The translations under genes and the position numbers were made by a program. From Bin87 sp963692995 (GTDB taxonomy: Bacteria; Chloroflexota; Dehalococcoidia; Lucifugimonadales; UBA3495), in contig OY843611.1 in assembly GCA_963692995.1 (NCBI GenBank), positions 1,364,001 through 1,428,000 of the forward strand: a stretch of 64,000 bases of DNA, written 5' to 3'. Under the pieces are notes generated by a model. The model ran no database searches and was not told the origin of the DNA. It saw only the letters and a program-made list of their open reading frames with translations. Positions 1 through 7,295 of the stretch are shown in pieces. Positions within the stretch are counted from its first letter, which is position 1. Each line of letters begins with the position of its first letter.

Positions 1-693
1 CAGCGCACCGGTGCGCTTATTGGGGGGCCCACCTTCTGGCCGTATCTGTCCTGCCGCGACAACCTGCGCTGTCTGCAAGGTACTTACGCAACGGGCGGCG
101 GAGACGCGGAAATCGACAACCTGCTGGCTACCGTTAATTTGGACGGCGACGCCGCGTCGCGCAAGTTCCGCGCCTGCTCCACCGGAATGAAACAGCGTTT
201 GGGAATCGCCGGCGCCTTGCTGGGCAATCCGTCGCTGCTGATTCTGGACGAACCGACCAACGGGCTGGACCCGGCGGGCATCATTGAAGTGCGCCAGCTC
301 ATCCGCAGTCTGGTGGGTGAAAACCGGCGCACGATTATTTTGGCCAGCCACCTGCTGAACGAGGTTGAGCAGGTCTGCGACCGGGTTGGCGTGATGGCCG
401 GAGGACGGCTGCTGTACTCGGGCCCGGTTGCCGAGCTTGGCGCTCCGGCGCAGGTAGCCATCCGGACTACCGACGATGCCCTGGCGGCGGAACTGCTGGC
501 GGCGGGCGGATGGGAATTAACCGCGCAGCCCGACGCGGGGTTGGAAATCGCTGCCGTGCCGGGACGAGAATGGGAAATCACCCGCGATTTAGCCAACGCC
601 GGCGTTTATATTGCCGAGATGCGCTCCACCGGCGGTTCGCTGGAAGCAGGGTTTATGGAAGTAACCGGCGGGCCGGAGAGACTTGATGCTTGA
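1..693 (+). CDS. ABC-2 type transporter ATP-binding protein (5' partial)
   Basis: This is the ATPase subunit of an ABC exporter. It is cut by the window edge: the reading frame is open from base 1, so the Walker A motif lies upstream of the window. Visible parts are the Q-loop region (GALIGGPTFWPYL), a degenerate signature (CSTGMKQR), Walker B (LLILDEPTNGLDP) and the H-loop (ILASHLLNE), followed by a variable C-terminal domain. The TTG at 139 is internal and not the real start. Its stop codon overlaps the start of the permease gene that follows, so the two are probably translationally coupled and form one transporter. The pattern resembles bacitracin/lantibiotic-type or NosF-like ABC-2 ATPases; the substrate is unknown. 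Confidence 0.93.
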   Translation, partial: QRTGALIGGPTFWPYLSCRDNLRCLQGTYATGGGDAEIDNLLATVNLDGDAASRKFRACSTGMKQRLGIAGALLGNPSLLILDEPTNGLDPAGIIEVRQLIRSLVGENRRTIILASHLLNEVEQVCDRVGVMAGGRLLYSGPVAELGAPAQVAIRTTDDALAAELLAAGGWELTAQPDAGLEIAAVPGREWEITRDLANAGVYIAEMRSTGGSLEAGFMEVTGGPERLDA

Positions 694-1504
694 TGCGGCG
701 CAGGCGGTGGCGCTTCACATCCGCTGGGAGTGGTTTCGGCTGTCCCGACGCCCGGCTTTCCGGGTAATTATGGGGATGGTCGCCGTCCCCGTTATCCTCA
801 TCCTGTTGGTTGCGGTTCTGGTTCGGAACGCCGGGGCTGGTTACGGGCTGCCGGCCGAGGCTTTTCCGTTCTTAATCTTTCTGGCGTTGAACGTAGTAGG
901 GCCGTTTCTGGCGGTTTTTTTGACCGCCATTATTTTCAGCGGGGAATACGGCTGGGGAACCCTGCGCGCCCTGCTGGCGCGAGGTTGTCCCCGCTGGCAG
1001 CCGGCGCTGGCCAAGCTGCTGCTGGTCGGCATCGTGCTGGTGGTCGTCTGGACGGTTTCCTGGGCCTTGGCCGCGACGGTGGGGCTGATCGCCGGCAGTC
1101 CCGACGGGCAGCTGGAATTGCCTTTCGGCGCCGCCGAAGGCTGGGGAGCGGTTGCAGCGCGGTTTTTCGGCAGCCTGCCGGCGGCCATCGCGTATATGAG
1201 TTTGGCCGCGCTGCTGTGCGCCGTCAGCCGCTCGGCCACATTCGGAGTAATTGTCGCCGCCGCCATCCTGATTGCCGAATCTACGGTCTATCCGGTGGCG
1301 ATACTAATCGCAGAGCAGGTCTATGAGTTCCCGCTGTATAAATACCTGCGCTGGACGCTGCGCGGAGCAATGTCCGGGCTCGCGGGCAACGATGAAATCA
1401 GCTCTTGGCATTTTGCGCCGGCGGCGCTGGCCTACATAACGTTGTTCTGCGCGCTGACGCTGGCCATCATCACCCGCCGGGATGTGAGCGGTGGCAATGG
1501 CTGA
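686..1504 (+). CDS. ABC-2 type transporter permease
   Basis: Integral membrane subunit of about 272 residues that pairs with the ATPase ending at 693. Roughly six hydrophobic segments are visible, near residues 27-47, 62-88, 107-132, 157-178, 186-204 and 237-260, as expected for an ABC-2 permease of bacitracin/Na+ type. The ATG at 686 overlaps the upstream stop by 8 bases and has GGAGAG a few bases before it; a TTG at 683 is an alternative start. No substrate-binding protein is adjacent, which supports an export role. Substrate unknown. Confidence 0.88.
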   Translation: MLDAAQAVALHIRWEWFRLSRRPAFRVIMGMVAVPVILILLVAVLVRNAGAGYGLPAEAFPFLIFLALNVVGPFLAVFLTAIIFSGEYGWGTLRALLARGCPRWQPALAKLLLVGIVLVVVWTVSWALAATVGLIAGSPDGQLELPFGAAEGWGAVAARFFGSLPAAIAYMSLAALLCAVSRSATFGVIVAAAILIAESTVYPVAILIAEQVYEFPLYKYLRWTLRGAMSGLAGNDEISSWHFAPAALAYITLFCALTLAIITRRDVSGGNG

Positions 1505-1612
1505 TAACTCACGAACCGATAACGCCGTGAGGTTGCTCGGCCGTGAGTTCGGCATTCGACGCCAATACCGTTGCGGCCCGGCCCAGCGCTAGGATAAGGC
1601 GGCGCTGCGGGT

Positions 1613-1618
1613 TATAAT
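1613..1618 (+). promoter_or_regulatory. -10-like TATAAT
   Basis: Perfect TATAAT hexamer about 43 bases before the ATG at 1661, in the 156-base gap after the ABC-2 pair. No convincing -35 hexamer is seen at 16-18 bases, so this is a tentative promoter for the two LolD/MacB-like ATPase genes. Confidence 0.35.
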
Positions 1619-1660
1619 GCCGTCGGTTTCGCAGCATACCCTTGGTTGAGTTTGAGCAGG

Positions 1661-2875
1661 ATGTCCCAAGCGCCACAGAACAGTTCCAATGACGAGTATG
1701 TCCGGCAGTTCCTGCCCCCGGAGCGACGCGGGCCGCCCATCTCCGACGTGGAAGTAGCGAAAGCCGCCGTGAAAACGCCCGCTGCGGAGGTTGTGGAGGC
1801 TCTCGAAGCTGCGCCTGATACGCCGGTGTCCGACGGCGCGATCCCGGCAGCTGCGGTCAAATCGGCATCGCCCGACCCGCTACCCGCTACCGTTACCCGT
1901 CACATCTCCGAACCGGAAGACCGGCCGTCCCCGGAAGCGTTGGCCGAGGATCCGGAAGATGACGATACCCTTCCGGCCTATGTGGAGGCCAACGATCTAT
2001 TCAAGATTTACAAGCCGGCGGATTTGGAAGTGGTCGCGCTGCGTGGCGTGGATCTGGAGGTGAAGCCGGGCGAGCTGATTGGGATTGTGGGCGCCAGCGG
2101 ATCGGGCAAAACTACATTGCTCAACATTTTGGCCGGCTTGGAGAGCCCATCGGCGGGCCGAATACGGGTAGGCCAACGCGACTTGCTGGACATCAGCGAT
2201 CAGGACTTGGTGGAGTATCGTCGCCGCGAAGTGGGTTTCGTCTGGCAGGCCACGGGCCGCAACCTGATCCCCTACCTGAACGTGCGGGATAACATCGAGC
2301 TTCCCCAGGCCATCGCCGGTACAAACCGCCGCCGGCGTCGAGAGCGGGCGGAAGAACTATTGGACGCCCTACAGATGTCGGACAAGGGACGGCGTTACCC
2401 CTCGGAACTGTCGGGCGGCGAGCAGCAACGGGTCGCCATCGCGGTGGCCCTGGCCAATAACCCGCCCCTGTTGCTGGCCGATGAACCCACCGGGGAGCTG
2501 GATACCAACATGGCCGAGGACGTCTTCTTGATGCTGCAACGCATCAACCGGCGGTTCGGCGTGACCATCATCATCGTCACCCACTACGCCGGCATCGCCC
2601 GCTGGGTGGACCGGGTGGTGCGGATCCGGGACGGGCGCATCGGTTCCGAGTCCTATTTGATGTCCTCTTACCGGGGCGGAGAAGGGCAGGAAGAAGAGTA
2701 CCTCGTGGTGGATCGGGCCGGCCGGCTGCAACTGCCCCGGGAATACGTGGAACGCCTTTCGTTGGACGGACTGGCCAGCGCGGGAATGGACGAACAATCG
2801 GGCTCCATTACCCTGCGGCCGGCGTCGGCGCCCCACCGCAGCCGGGAACGTCACGAAGCGGGAGCCGACGATTAA
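1661..2875 (+). CDS. LolD/MacB-type ABC ATP-binding protein with long N-terminal extension
   Basis: ATPase of the LolD/MacB/FtsE class, about 404 residues. The first ~110 residues are an Ala/Pro/acidic low-complexity extension not normal for this family, whose members are about 230 residues. Then come Walker A (GASGSGKT, about 144-151), signature LSGGEQQR (about 250-257), Walker B LLLADEPT (about 270-277), an H-loop (IIVTHYAG), and an extra C-terminal region of about 85 residues. A TTG at 1646 would add five residues; the ATG is chosen because the family-independent N-terminus gives no guide and TTG has no ribosome site. A second ATPase follows, but no FtsX/MacB permease is present, so the membrane partner must be encoded elsewhere. 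Confidence 0.9.
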   Translation: MSQAPQNSSNDEYVRQFLPPERRGPPISDVEVAKAAVKTPAAEVVEALEAAPDTPVSDGAIPAAAVKSASPDPLPATVTRHISEPEDRPSPEALAEDPEDDDTLPAYVEANDLFKIYKPADLEVVALRGVDLEVKPGELIGIVGASGSGKTTLLNILAGLESPSAGRIRVGQRDLLDISDQDLVEYRRREVGFVWQATGRNLIPYLNVRDNIELPQAIAGTNRRRRRERAEELLDALQMSDKGRRYPSELSGGEQQRVAIAVALANNPPLLLADEPTGELDTNMAEDVFLMLQRINRRFGVTIIIVTHYAGIARWVDRVVRIRDGRIGSESYLMSSYRGGEGQEEEYLVVDRAGRLQLPREYVERLSLDGLASAGMDEQSGSITLRPASAPHRSRERHEAGADD

Positions 2876-2926
2876 CCCTCGCGGGTGGTTGGCGCCTGGT
2901 TGGATGTCCTTAAGCAAGGTGAGTCA

Positions 2927-3619
2927 ATGGTCGATGCGGTGACAACAGCGCTGGCTACGGAGTCGGCAACCCGCGAGTTTGGCGAAGGGGAGAGCGCGGT
3001 CCGGGCGGTGAACGAAGTAACCGTCAGCATCGAGCCGGGCGAGTTTGTCGCCCTGGTCGGGCGTTCCGGCTCGGGCAAGACCACCCTTTTGAACCTGCTG
3101 GCCGGGCTGGATCGTCCCAGCGCGGGCAAGGTCTGGTTCGAGGGACGGGAGTTGTCCCGGCTGTCGGAGCGGGAGTTGGTAGGACTGCGGCGGGAAAAGA
3201 TCGGTTTCGTGTTCCAGTCCTTCGGCCTGATACCCCTGCTGTCCGCCTTTGAGAACGTGGAATTGCCACTCCATATCGGCGGCATATCATGGCGGGACCG
3301 GAGACGGCGGGCCAACGAGGCCTTGGACCTGGTCGGACTGCTGGGCCGCGCTGGACACCGCCCTTACGAGCTGTCGGGCGGCGAGCAGCAACGTGTCGCC
3401 ATCGCCCGGGCCTTGGTGGCCGGCCCGTCGGTCCTGTTCGCCGACGAACCAACCGGCGAGTTGGATAGCGTCACGGCCCAGAGCATCGGCGGCATCATGC
3501 GCGAAATCGCCGCCAGTCGCGGCGTTACGGTGGTGACGGCCACCCACGACCTGATGCTGGCCGACATGGCCGACCGGCGGTTGCAAATGGGGGACGGCCG
3601 GATTACGGGCCGCGGGTGA
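2927..3619 (+). CDS. LolD/MacB-type ABC ATP-binding protein
   Basis: Compact 230-residue ATPase of the lipoprotein-release/macrolide-export class. Walker A GRSGSGKT is at 45-52, followed by signature LSGGEQQR, Walker B VLFADEPTGELD and H-loop TATHD. The ATG at 2927 is chosen over an in-frame GTG at 2885 because AAGGTGAG sits just before it. It lies 51 bases after the longer paralogue upstream, so the two are likely co-transcribed and could form a heterodimeric ATPase. No permease gene follows; the next gene is rpsU with its own promoter. Confidence 0.9.
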   Translation: MVDAVTTALATESATREFGEGESAVRAVNEVTVSIEPGEFVALVGRSGSGKTTLLNLLAGLDRPSAGKVWFEGRELSRLSERELVGLRREKIGFVFQSFGLIPLLSAFENVELPLHIGGISWRDRRRRANEALDLVGLLGRAGHRPYELSGGEQQRVAIARALVAGPSVLFADEPTGELDSVTAQSIGGIMREIAASRGVTVVTATHDLMLADMADRRLQMGDGRITGRG

Positions 3620-3643
3620 CGGGCGATGGGCGGACCATCACGT

Positions 3644-3672
3644 TTGCCCAATGTTGGACGGCGTGCTATATT
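3644..3672 (+). promoter_or_regulatory. Candidate sigma-70 promoter of rpsU
   Basis: TTGCCC at 3644-3649 and TATATT at 3667-3672 are separated by 17 bases. The -10 ends about 48 bases before the rpsU start. Confidence 0.5.
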
Positions 3673-3720
3673 TACGCCCCTAAAGCAGACAACAACGAAT
3701 TTCGCAAATGGGAGCACTGC

Positions 3721-3906
3721 ATGGCTTACGTAACGCCACGAGATGGCGAAACCCCTGAGAGCTTGGTAAATCGGTTCCGCGCCTCGGTGCAGCACGCCGG
3801 GATCCTGCGCGAGTTGAAGGATCGCCGGTTCTTCCGGTCCAAGGCCCAGAAGGAGCGGCTGGCGGCCCAGCGCGCTGCCCGGCGGCGGCGGCGGCAACGC
3901 CGGTAA
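3721..3906 (+). CDS. rpsU: 30S ribosomal protein S21
   Basis: Small ribosomal subunit protein of 61 residues, a normal length for S21. It opens with MAYVTPRDGETPESLVNRF, has the conserved LRELKDRRFFRSKAQKE core, and ends in a strongly basic Arg tail, as expected for binding near the anti-Shine-Dalgarno end of 16S rRNA. The ATG is preceded by GGGAG at 7-11 bases; the longer in-frame opening at 3616 overlaps the upstream gene and lacks family similarity. A weak AAGCC/GGCTT hairpin follows the stop at 3905-3918. It stands alone between the ATPase pair and fmdB. Confidence 0.95.
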   Translation: MAYVTPRDGETPESLVNRFRASVQHAGILRELKDRRFFRSKAQKERLAAQRAARRRRRQRR

Positions 3907-3940
3907 GCCCACCGGCTTTGTCTGGCCGGAACCTGACAAA

Positions 3941-3969
3941 TTGACCGCTTGTGGGCTGGATGCTAGACT
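3941..3969 (+). promoter_or_regulatory. Strong candidate promoter of the fmdB-like gene
   Basis: TTGACC (3941-3946), 17-base spacer, TAGACT (3964-3969) with an extended -10 TGC just before it. It lies about 80 bases before the TTG start, in a 144-base intergenic gap. Confidence 0.6.
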
Positions 3970-4050
3970 TCGGCCTGTTGCGATAGCCTGAGCGCACCCG
4001 CTTGGGGCGCCCATTCCCGAGCGGCGCTCTTGAGATTAAGGAGGGGAAGT

Positions 4051-4389
4051 TTGCCTCGCTATGATTATCGGTGTACTGAGTGCGCTAACGAGTTTGAGTT
4101 GCTTCAGAAGTTCAGCGAGGCTGGCCAGGGAGAGTGCCCGTTGTGTGGCGCCGCCGGCCAGCGCGTGTTCCACGCCGTACCGGTGATATACAAAGGCAGC
4201 GGTTTTTACACCACCGACTACGGCCGGCCCAAACGCCCCACGGAAAGCCAAGAGGCCAAGGAAGCGACCGCGGGATCATCATCCACCGAGAGCTCCGGCG
4301 ACAGCTCCGACACCAAGTCCAGAGATTCCGGTTCCTCCGGCGGTTCGGAAGCGGCGCCGGCCGCCGCAGCCAGCGGGGATTCCGCCTAG
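4051..4389 (+). CDS. FmdB-family zinc ribbon protein
   Basis: Small putative regulatory protein of 112 residues. The N-terminus MPRYDYRCTECANEFELLQK carries the FmdB/CxxC zinc ribbon with cysteine pairs C8/C11 and C29/C32, followed by the family's G-S-G-F-Y motif (KGSGFYTTDY). The C-terminal half is a Ser/Gly/Glu/Ala low-complexity tail common in this family. The TTG start at 4051 is chosen because AAGGAGG lies 7-13 bases upstream and it aligns with the MPxYEYxC family start; the upstream TTG at 4030 lies before this ribosome site. A good intrinsic terminator follows. The molecular function of FmdB proteins is poorly known. Confidence 0.9.
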   Translation: MPRYDYRCTECANEFELLQKFSEAGQGECPLCGAAGQRVFHAVPVIYKGSGFYTTDYGRPKRPTESQEAKEATAGSSSTESSGDSSDTKSRDSGSSGGSEAAPAAAASGDSA

Positions 4390-4418
4390 TTGATACCTTT
4401 TCAACCGGCGTTCCAGAC

Positions 4419-4446
4419 AAGCCGCGCTTTCGAGGGCGGCTTTTTC
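4419..4446 (+). terminator. Rho-independent terminator after fmdB-like gene
   Basis: AAGCCGC pairs with GCGGCTT around a 10-base loop and is followed by a T-rich run (TTTTTCTT). It is 30 bases after the stop codon, on the coding strand. One of only two or three classical U-tract terminators in the window. Confidence 0.8.
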
Positions 4447-4473
4447 TTATCCTGAAATGCAGCGATTTTTATC

Positions 4474-4938
4474 ATGCGCGCTTTGATGCAGCGGGTTGCG
4501 TCGGCAGCGGTCCTGATCGACGCTGCCGAGGTGGGCAGCATTGGCCCCGGCTTGGTGGTGCTGCTGGGCGTGGCCGACGGGGACGACGGCGCCGATGCGC
4601 AGTGGGTGGTGGACAAGGTGGTGAATATGCGGATCTTCGCCGACGAGGCGGGCCGTTTCAACCGATCCGCGTTGGATGTGGACGGCGGGTTGCTGGTGGT
4701 ATCCCAGTTCACCCTCTACGCTGATACCCGCCGGGGCCGGCGTCCCGATTTCACCCGCGCCGCCGCGCCGGAGGAGGCCAACCGCCTCTACGAAGCGGCA
4801 GTGGCAATGTTCCGCGACACCGGCCTGAACGTGGCCACCGGCGAATTTCAGGCGTATATGCAGGTGAGGCTACAGAACGACGGCCCCGTGACCATCATGG
4901 TGGACAGCGCCGACCGGGGCCGGCCCCGGCGGGGGTAG
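4474..4938 (+). CDS. dtd: D-aminoacyl-tRNA deacylase
   Basis: Removes D-amino acids mistakenly attached to tRNA (cytoplasmic proofreading). Length 154 residues, close to the family norm of about 145-150. Family marks are the N-terminal MRALMQRV start, the active-site motif SQFTLYAD (77-84) and the NDGPVT motif (135-140) containing the cross-subunit Gly-cisPro region. The usual VFGAxM segment before it reads EFQAYMQV here. No clear ribosome site precedes the ATG, and the terminator upstream means it needs its own promoter or read-through. It converges with aroB, with only 23 bases between the stops. Confidence 0.93.
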   Translation: MRALMQRVASAAVLIDAAEVGSIGPGLVVLLGVADGDDGADAQWVVDKVVNMRIFADEAGRFNRSALDVDGGLLVVSQFTLYADTRRGRRPDFTRAAAPEEANRLYEAAVAMFRDTGLNVATGEFQAYMQVRLQNDGPVTIMVDSADRGRPRRG

Positions 4939-4961
4939 CCGGGAGGAGACGTTAACTGCGG

Positions 4962-6062
4962 CTATTTGGTCAACCAGATCAGCGTTTCGTCCACCACATC
5001 CGTCGGTATGTCCCGCCGCACGGTGGCACGTCCCACATCCTCCAGCAGCACCCAGCGGTTGGCGCCGCCCACGGTCTTCTTGTCCAGGGACATCGCGGCC
5101 CTGATGCCATCCAGGTCAACTCCCTGAGCGGTGATGGGCAGGTTGAAGCGCTGGAGCAGAACGCGCTGGCGTTCCAGGATGTCGTCGCCGATCATGCCCA
5201 TCTCACGGGCGATGCGCCCAGCGCCCATCATGCCCACGGCTACGCCTTCGCCGTGCATGAAACGACCGTACTCCGTGGAGGCTTCCAGCGCGTGGCCGAT
5301 GGTGTGGCCGTAATTGAGCAGGATGCGAATGCCCAGAGTTTCGCGTTCGTCCTGGCTCACTACGTCGGCCTTGATCGCCATGCTGCGGCGGATGACCTCC
5401 GTGGAAATCTCCGGCGCCAGGTCCATCAGGGCCTCGGCGTGTTCCTCGAACACGTCCACCAGCGACGGGTCCAGGATCAGGCCGTGCTTGATGGCCTCCG
5501 CCCAGCCCTCCGATAGCTCGCGCTTGCCCAGGGTGGACAGGGCTTGCACGTCGGCGAGAACGGCCCGGGGCTGGTAGAACGCGCCGACCATGTTCTTGGC
5601 CTGGGGCAGGTTGACTGCCACCTTGCCGCCGATGGAAGCGTCCACCATGGCGGCCATGCTGGTGGGCACCTGGACGAAGGGCACGCCCCGCAGAAAGGTG
5701 CTGGCGATGAAGCCCCCCAGGTCGCCGGCCACGCCGCCGCCAATGGCGATGATGGGCTGGCCCCGCTCAGCCTTCAGACCCACCAGCCACTCGTAGATCT
5801 CCTGGGCCTGCCGGAAGGACTTGCTGGTCTCTCCGGCCGGGATAATGAAGCAATGGGCGGCGATGCCGGCCCGCTGCAACGCCCACTGGGCGTTGCGTCC
5901 GTAAGGCCGCATCACGTTCTCGTCGGTGATGATGTAGGCGGTGTTGCCCAGCCCCAGCTCGGCGACGTACTCGCCCAGCCGGTCGATAATGCCCCAGCCG
6001 GCGACGACGGGATAGCTCCCGGCGGAGTGATGGACGGTCGCGGCGAGGTCGGCGTTGGTCAT
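4962..6062 (-). CDS. aroB: 3-dehydroquinate synthase
   Basis: Converts DAHP to 3-dehydroquinate in the shikimate pathway, using NAD+ and a divalent metal; cytoplasmic. The 366 residues match the usual length. Visible motifs are the glycine-rich NAD segment GGGVAGDLGGF (108-118), the substrate/metal helix ELSEGWAEAIKHG (182-194), and the metal histidines in NYGHTIGHALE and MHGEGVAVGM. Its ATG overlaps the TAA of aroK by one base (TAATG), so aroK-aroB are translationally coupled in the order aroK then aroB. Confidence 0.97.
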   Translation of the reverse strand: MTNADLAATVHHSAGSYPVVAGWGIIDRLGEYVAELGLGNTAYIITDENVMRPYGRNAQWALQRAGIAAHCFIIPAGETSKSFRQAQEIYEWLVGLKAERGQPIIAIGGGVAGDLGGFIASTFLRGVPFVQVPTSMAAMVDASIGGKVAVNLPQAKNMVGAFYQPRAVLADVQALSTLGKRELSEGWAEAIKHGLILDPSLVDVFEEHAEALMDLAPEISTEVIRRSMAIKADVVSQDERETLGIRILLNYGHTIGHALEASTEYGRFMHGEGVAVGMMGAGRIAREMGMIGDDILERQRVLLQRFNLPITAQGVDLDGIRAAMSLDKKTVGGANRWVLLEDVGRATVRRDIPTDVVDETLIWLTK

Positions 6063-6655
6063 TATTGTCCTCCCGGTGGAGAGATCTGGTCGGTGGCGTA
6101 AACGGTGGTTTCAAAAATCCGCAGCACCTCGTCGGCCACCTGTTCCGGCGTACGGTCGTCGGTGGCTACGGCGTGGTGAGCCAGGGCATAGGCGGGGCCG
6201 CGCTCGTCCAGGAGTTCGCGGATGCGCTCCAGGGGGTCGCCGTCGCCCAGCATGGGACGGACGGCGGCGTTGGGGCTGCCTCGGGTAATGCGGTAGTGGA
6301 TGGTTTCGGGTTTGGCGGTCAGGCAGAACACGATGCCGTTTTCCAGTAGCGCCTGCCGGGTGAGTTCTTGAGCGAATGCTCCGCCGCCGGCCGCGATGAC
6401 CTTGCCGCCACCCTCGCAAAGCGTCAGCGCCGCGTGACGTTCCAGGTGGCGGAAGACAATCTCGCCGTCCTCGCTGAAGATGCGGTGGATGGGCTTGCCG
6501 GATCGGCGCACGATCTCCTCATCCAGGTCGGTCATGCGACGGTTGGTCATCCGCGCGATGATGCGTCCCACGTGACTTTTGCCGGTGGCCATGAAGCCGA
6601 CGAGGATGATACTTGCCGATTCTACCGGCAACGGTGATTTTGACGAGTCGGCCAC
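6062..6655 (-). CDS. aroK: Shikimate kinase
   Basis: Phosphorylates shikimate with ATP. The 197-residue protein has the P-loop GFMATGKS (20-27), the DLDEEI shikimate-binding motif (about 43-48), the central GGGAF motif and the lid arginine region (RPMLGDGDP). A GTG start is used, giving about 12 extra residues before the usual family start. It is the first gene of the aroK-aroB pair and lies 23 bases downstream of the VOC gene on the same strand, so all three could be one transcript. Confidence 0.95.
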   Translation of the reverse strand: MADSSKSPLPVESASIILVGFMATGKSHVGRIIARMTNRRMTDLDEEIVRRSGKPIHRIFSEDGEIVFRHLERHAALTLCEGGGKVIAAGGGAFAQELTRQALLENGIVFCLTAKPETIHYRITRGSPNAAVRPMLGDGDPLERIRELLDERGPAYALAHHAVATDDRTPEQVADEVLRIFETTVYATDQISPPGGQ

Positions 6656-6678
6656 GCTACGCTCGCGATCATAAAGGA

Positions 6679-7080
6679 CTAGGCGGGGCGAGGCGGCGCC
6701 GGCGCGTATCCGGAGGCGGTGCAGAACTCGACGCTGTTGCCGTCGGGGTCTTCGATGAAGAAGTAGGCCTGGCCGTCGTAGCGAATGCCGCCGCGCAAGA
6801 CCTCGAAGCCGTTGCTCTCCAGCGTGGCGCGCGTTTCCTCCAGGTCATCCACCTGGAAGGCGTGGTGCACATTGCCGGGTTTGGCGGGGGCTTCGTCGGT
6901 CTCAATCAGGTGAACCATCACCCCGTTTTCCAGCTGAAGCCAGGTGATTGCCGGATTGTCCACCTGGCTTTGAATCTGCTTGATGCCCAGCAGATCGTTG
7001 TAGAAGGTCATGGCGCGCGCGGTGTCCTTGACCATGGTGGTTACGTGGTTGATCTGGCGGATTTCGATTTGGCCGGCCAT
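6679..7080 (-). CDS. VOC superfamily (glyoxalase/dioxygenase-fold) protein
   Basis: Single-domain, 133-residue vicinal-oxygen-chelate protein. It shows the paired beta-alpha-beta modules: INHVTTMVKDTARAMTFYNDLLG with the first metal histidine, the NVHHAFQVDDLEET middle strand, and the FFIEDPDGNSVEF end strand with a terminal Glu ligand. A dimer would supply a full metal site. The ATG has GGAGGGATA immediately upstream. Members act as glyoxalases, dioxygenases or resistance proteins; nothing in the sequence fixes the substrate. It is upstream of aroK, with no known link to it. Confidence 0.85.
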   Translation of the reverse strand: MAGQIEIRQINHVTTMVKDTARAMTFYNDLLGIKQIQSQVDNPAITWLQLENGVMVHLIETDEAPAKPGNVHHAFQVDDLEETRATLESNGFEVLRGGIRYDGQAYFFIEDPDGNSVEFCTASGYAPAPPRPA

Positions 7081-7241
7081 GTTATCCCTCCATGCCCCGT
7101 AGCTGTCAAAAGGTGCGCTAAAGCGCTAGGGATATTATGCCATACAACCGAGGCGCGGGTTCACCGCCCTTACCAGGCCCCTTCTCTCGGCATCCGGCTC
7201 CGCTATTGATTGCTCCTTTTCCGGCCGGCGGCGAACGTCGG

Positions 7242-7272
7242 CGCCGGGGCAGGTTTGAAACCTGACCCGGCG
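7242..7272. repeat. Intergenic palindrome (GGGGC-base family)
   Basis: Fifteen-base arms (CGCCGGGGCAGGTTT and its complement with one mismatch) around a single central base. It lies downstream of the thiamine-diphosphate enzyme and upstream of the VOC gene, both on the minus strand. No U-tract on either side. Belongs to the palindrome family discussed in the findings. Confidence 0.75.
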
Positions 7273-7295
7273 TGTCGAACCTGGCCGGGATCCGA

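Noticed and set aside
139..693. TTG at 139 as start of the first ATPase
   Set aside because: The frame is open to base 1 and the upstream residues match the ABC Q-loop region, so the gene is truncated by the window edge.
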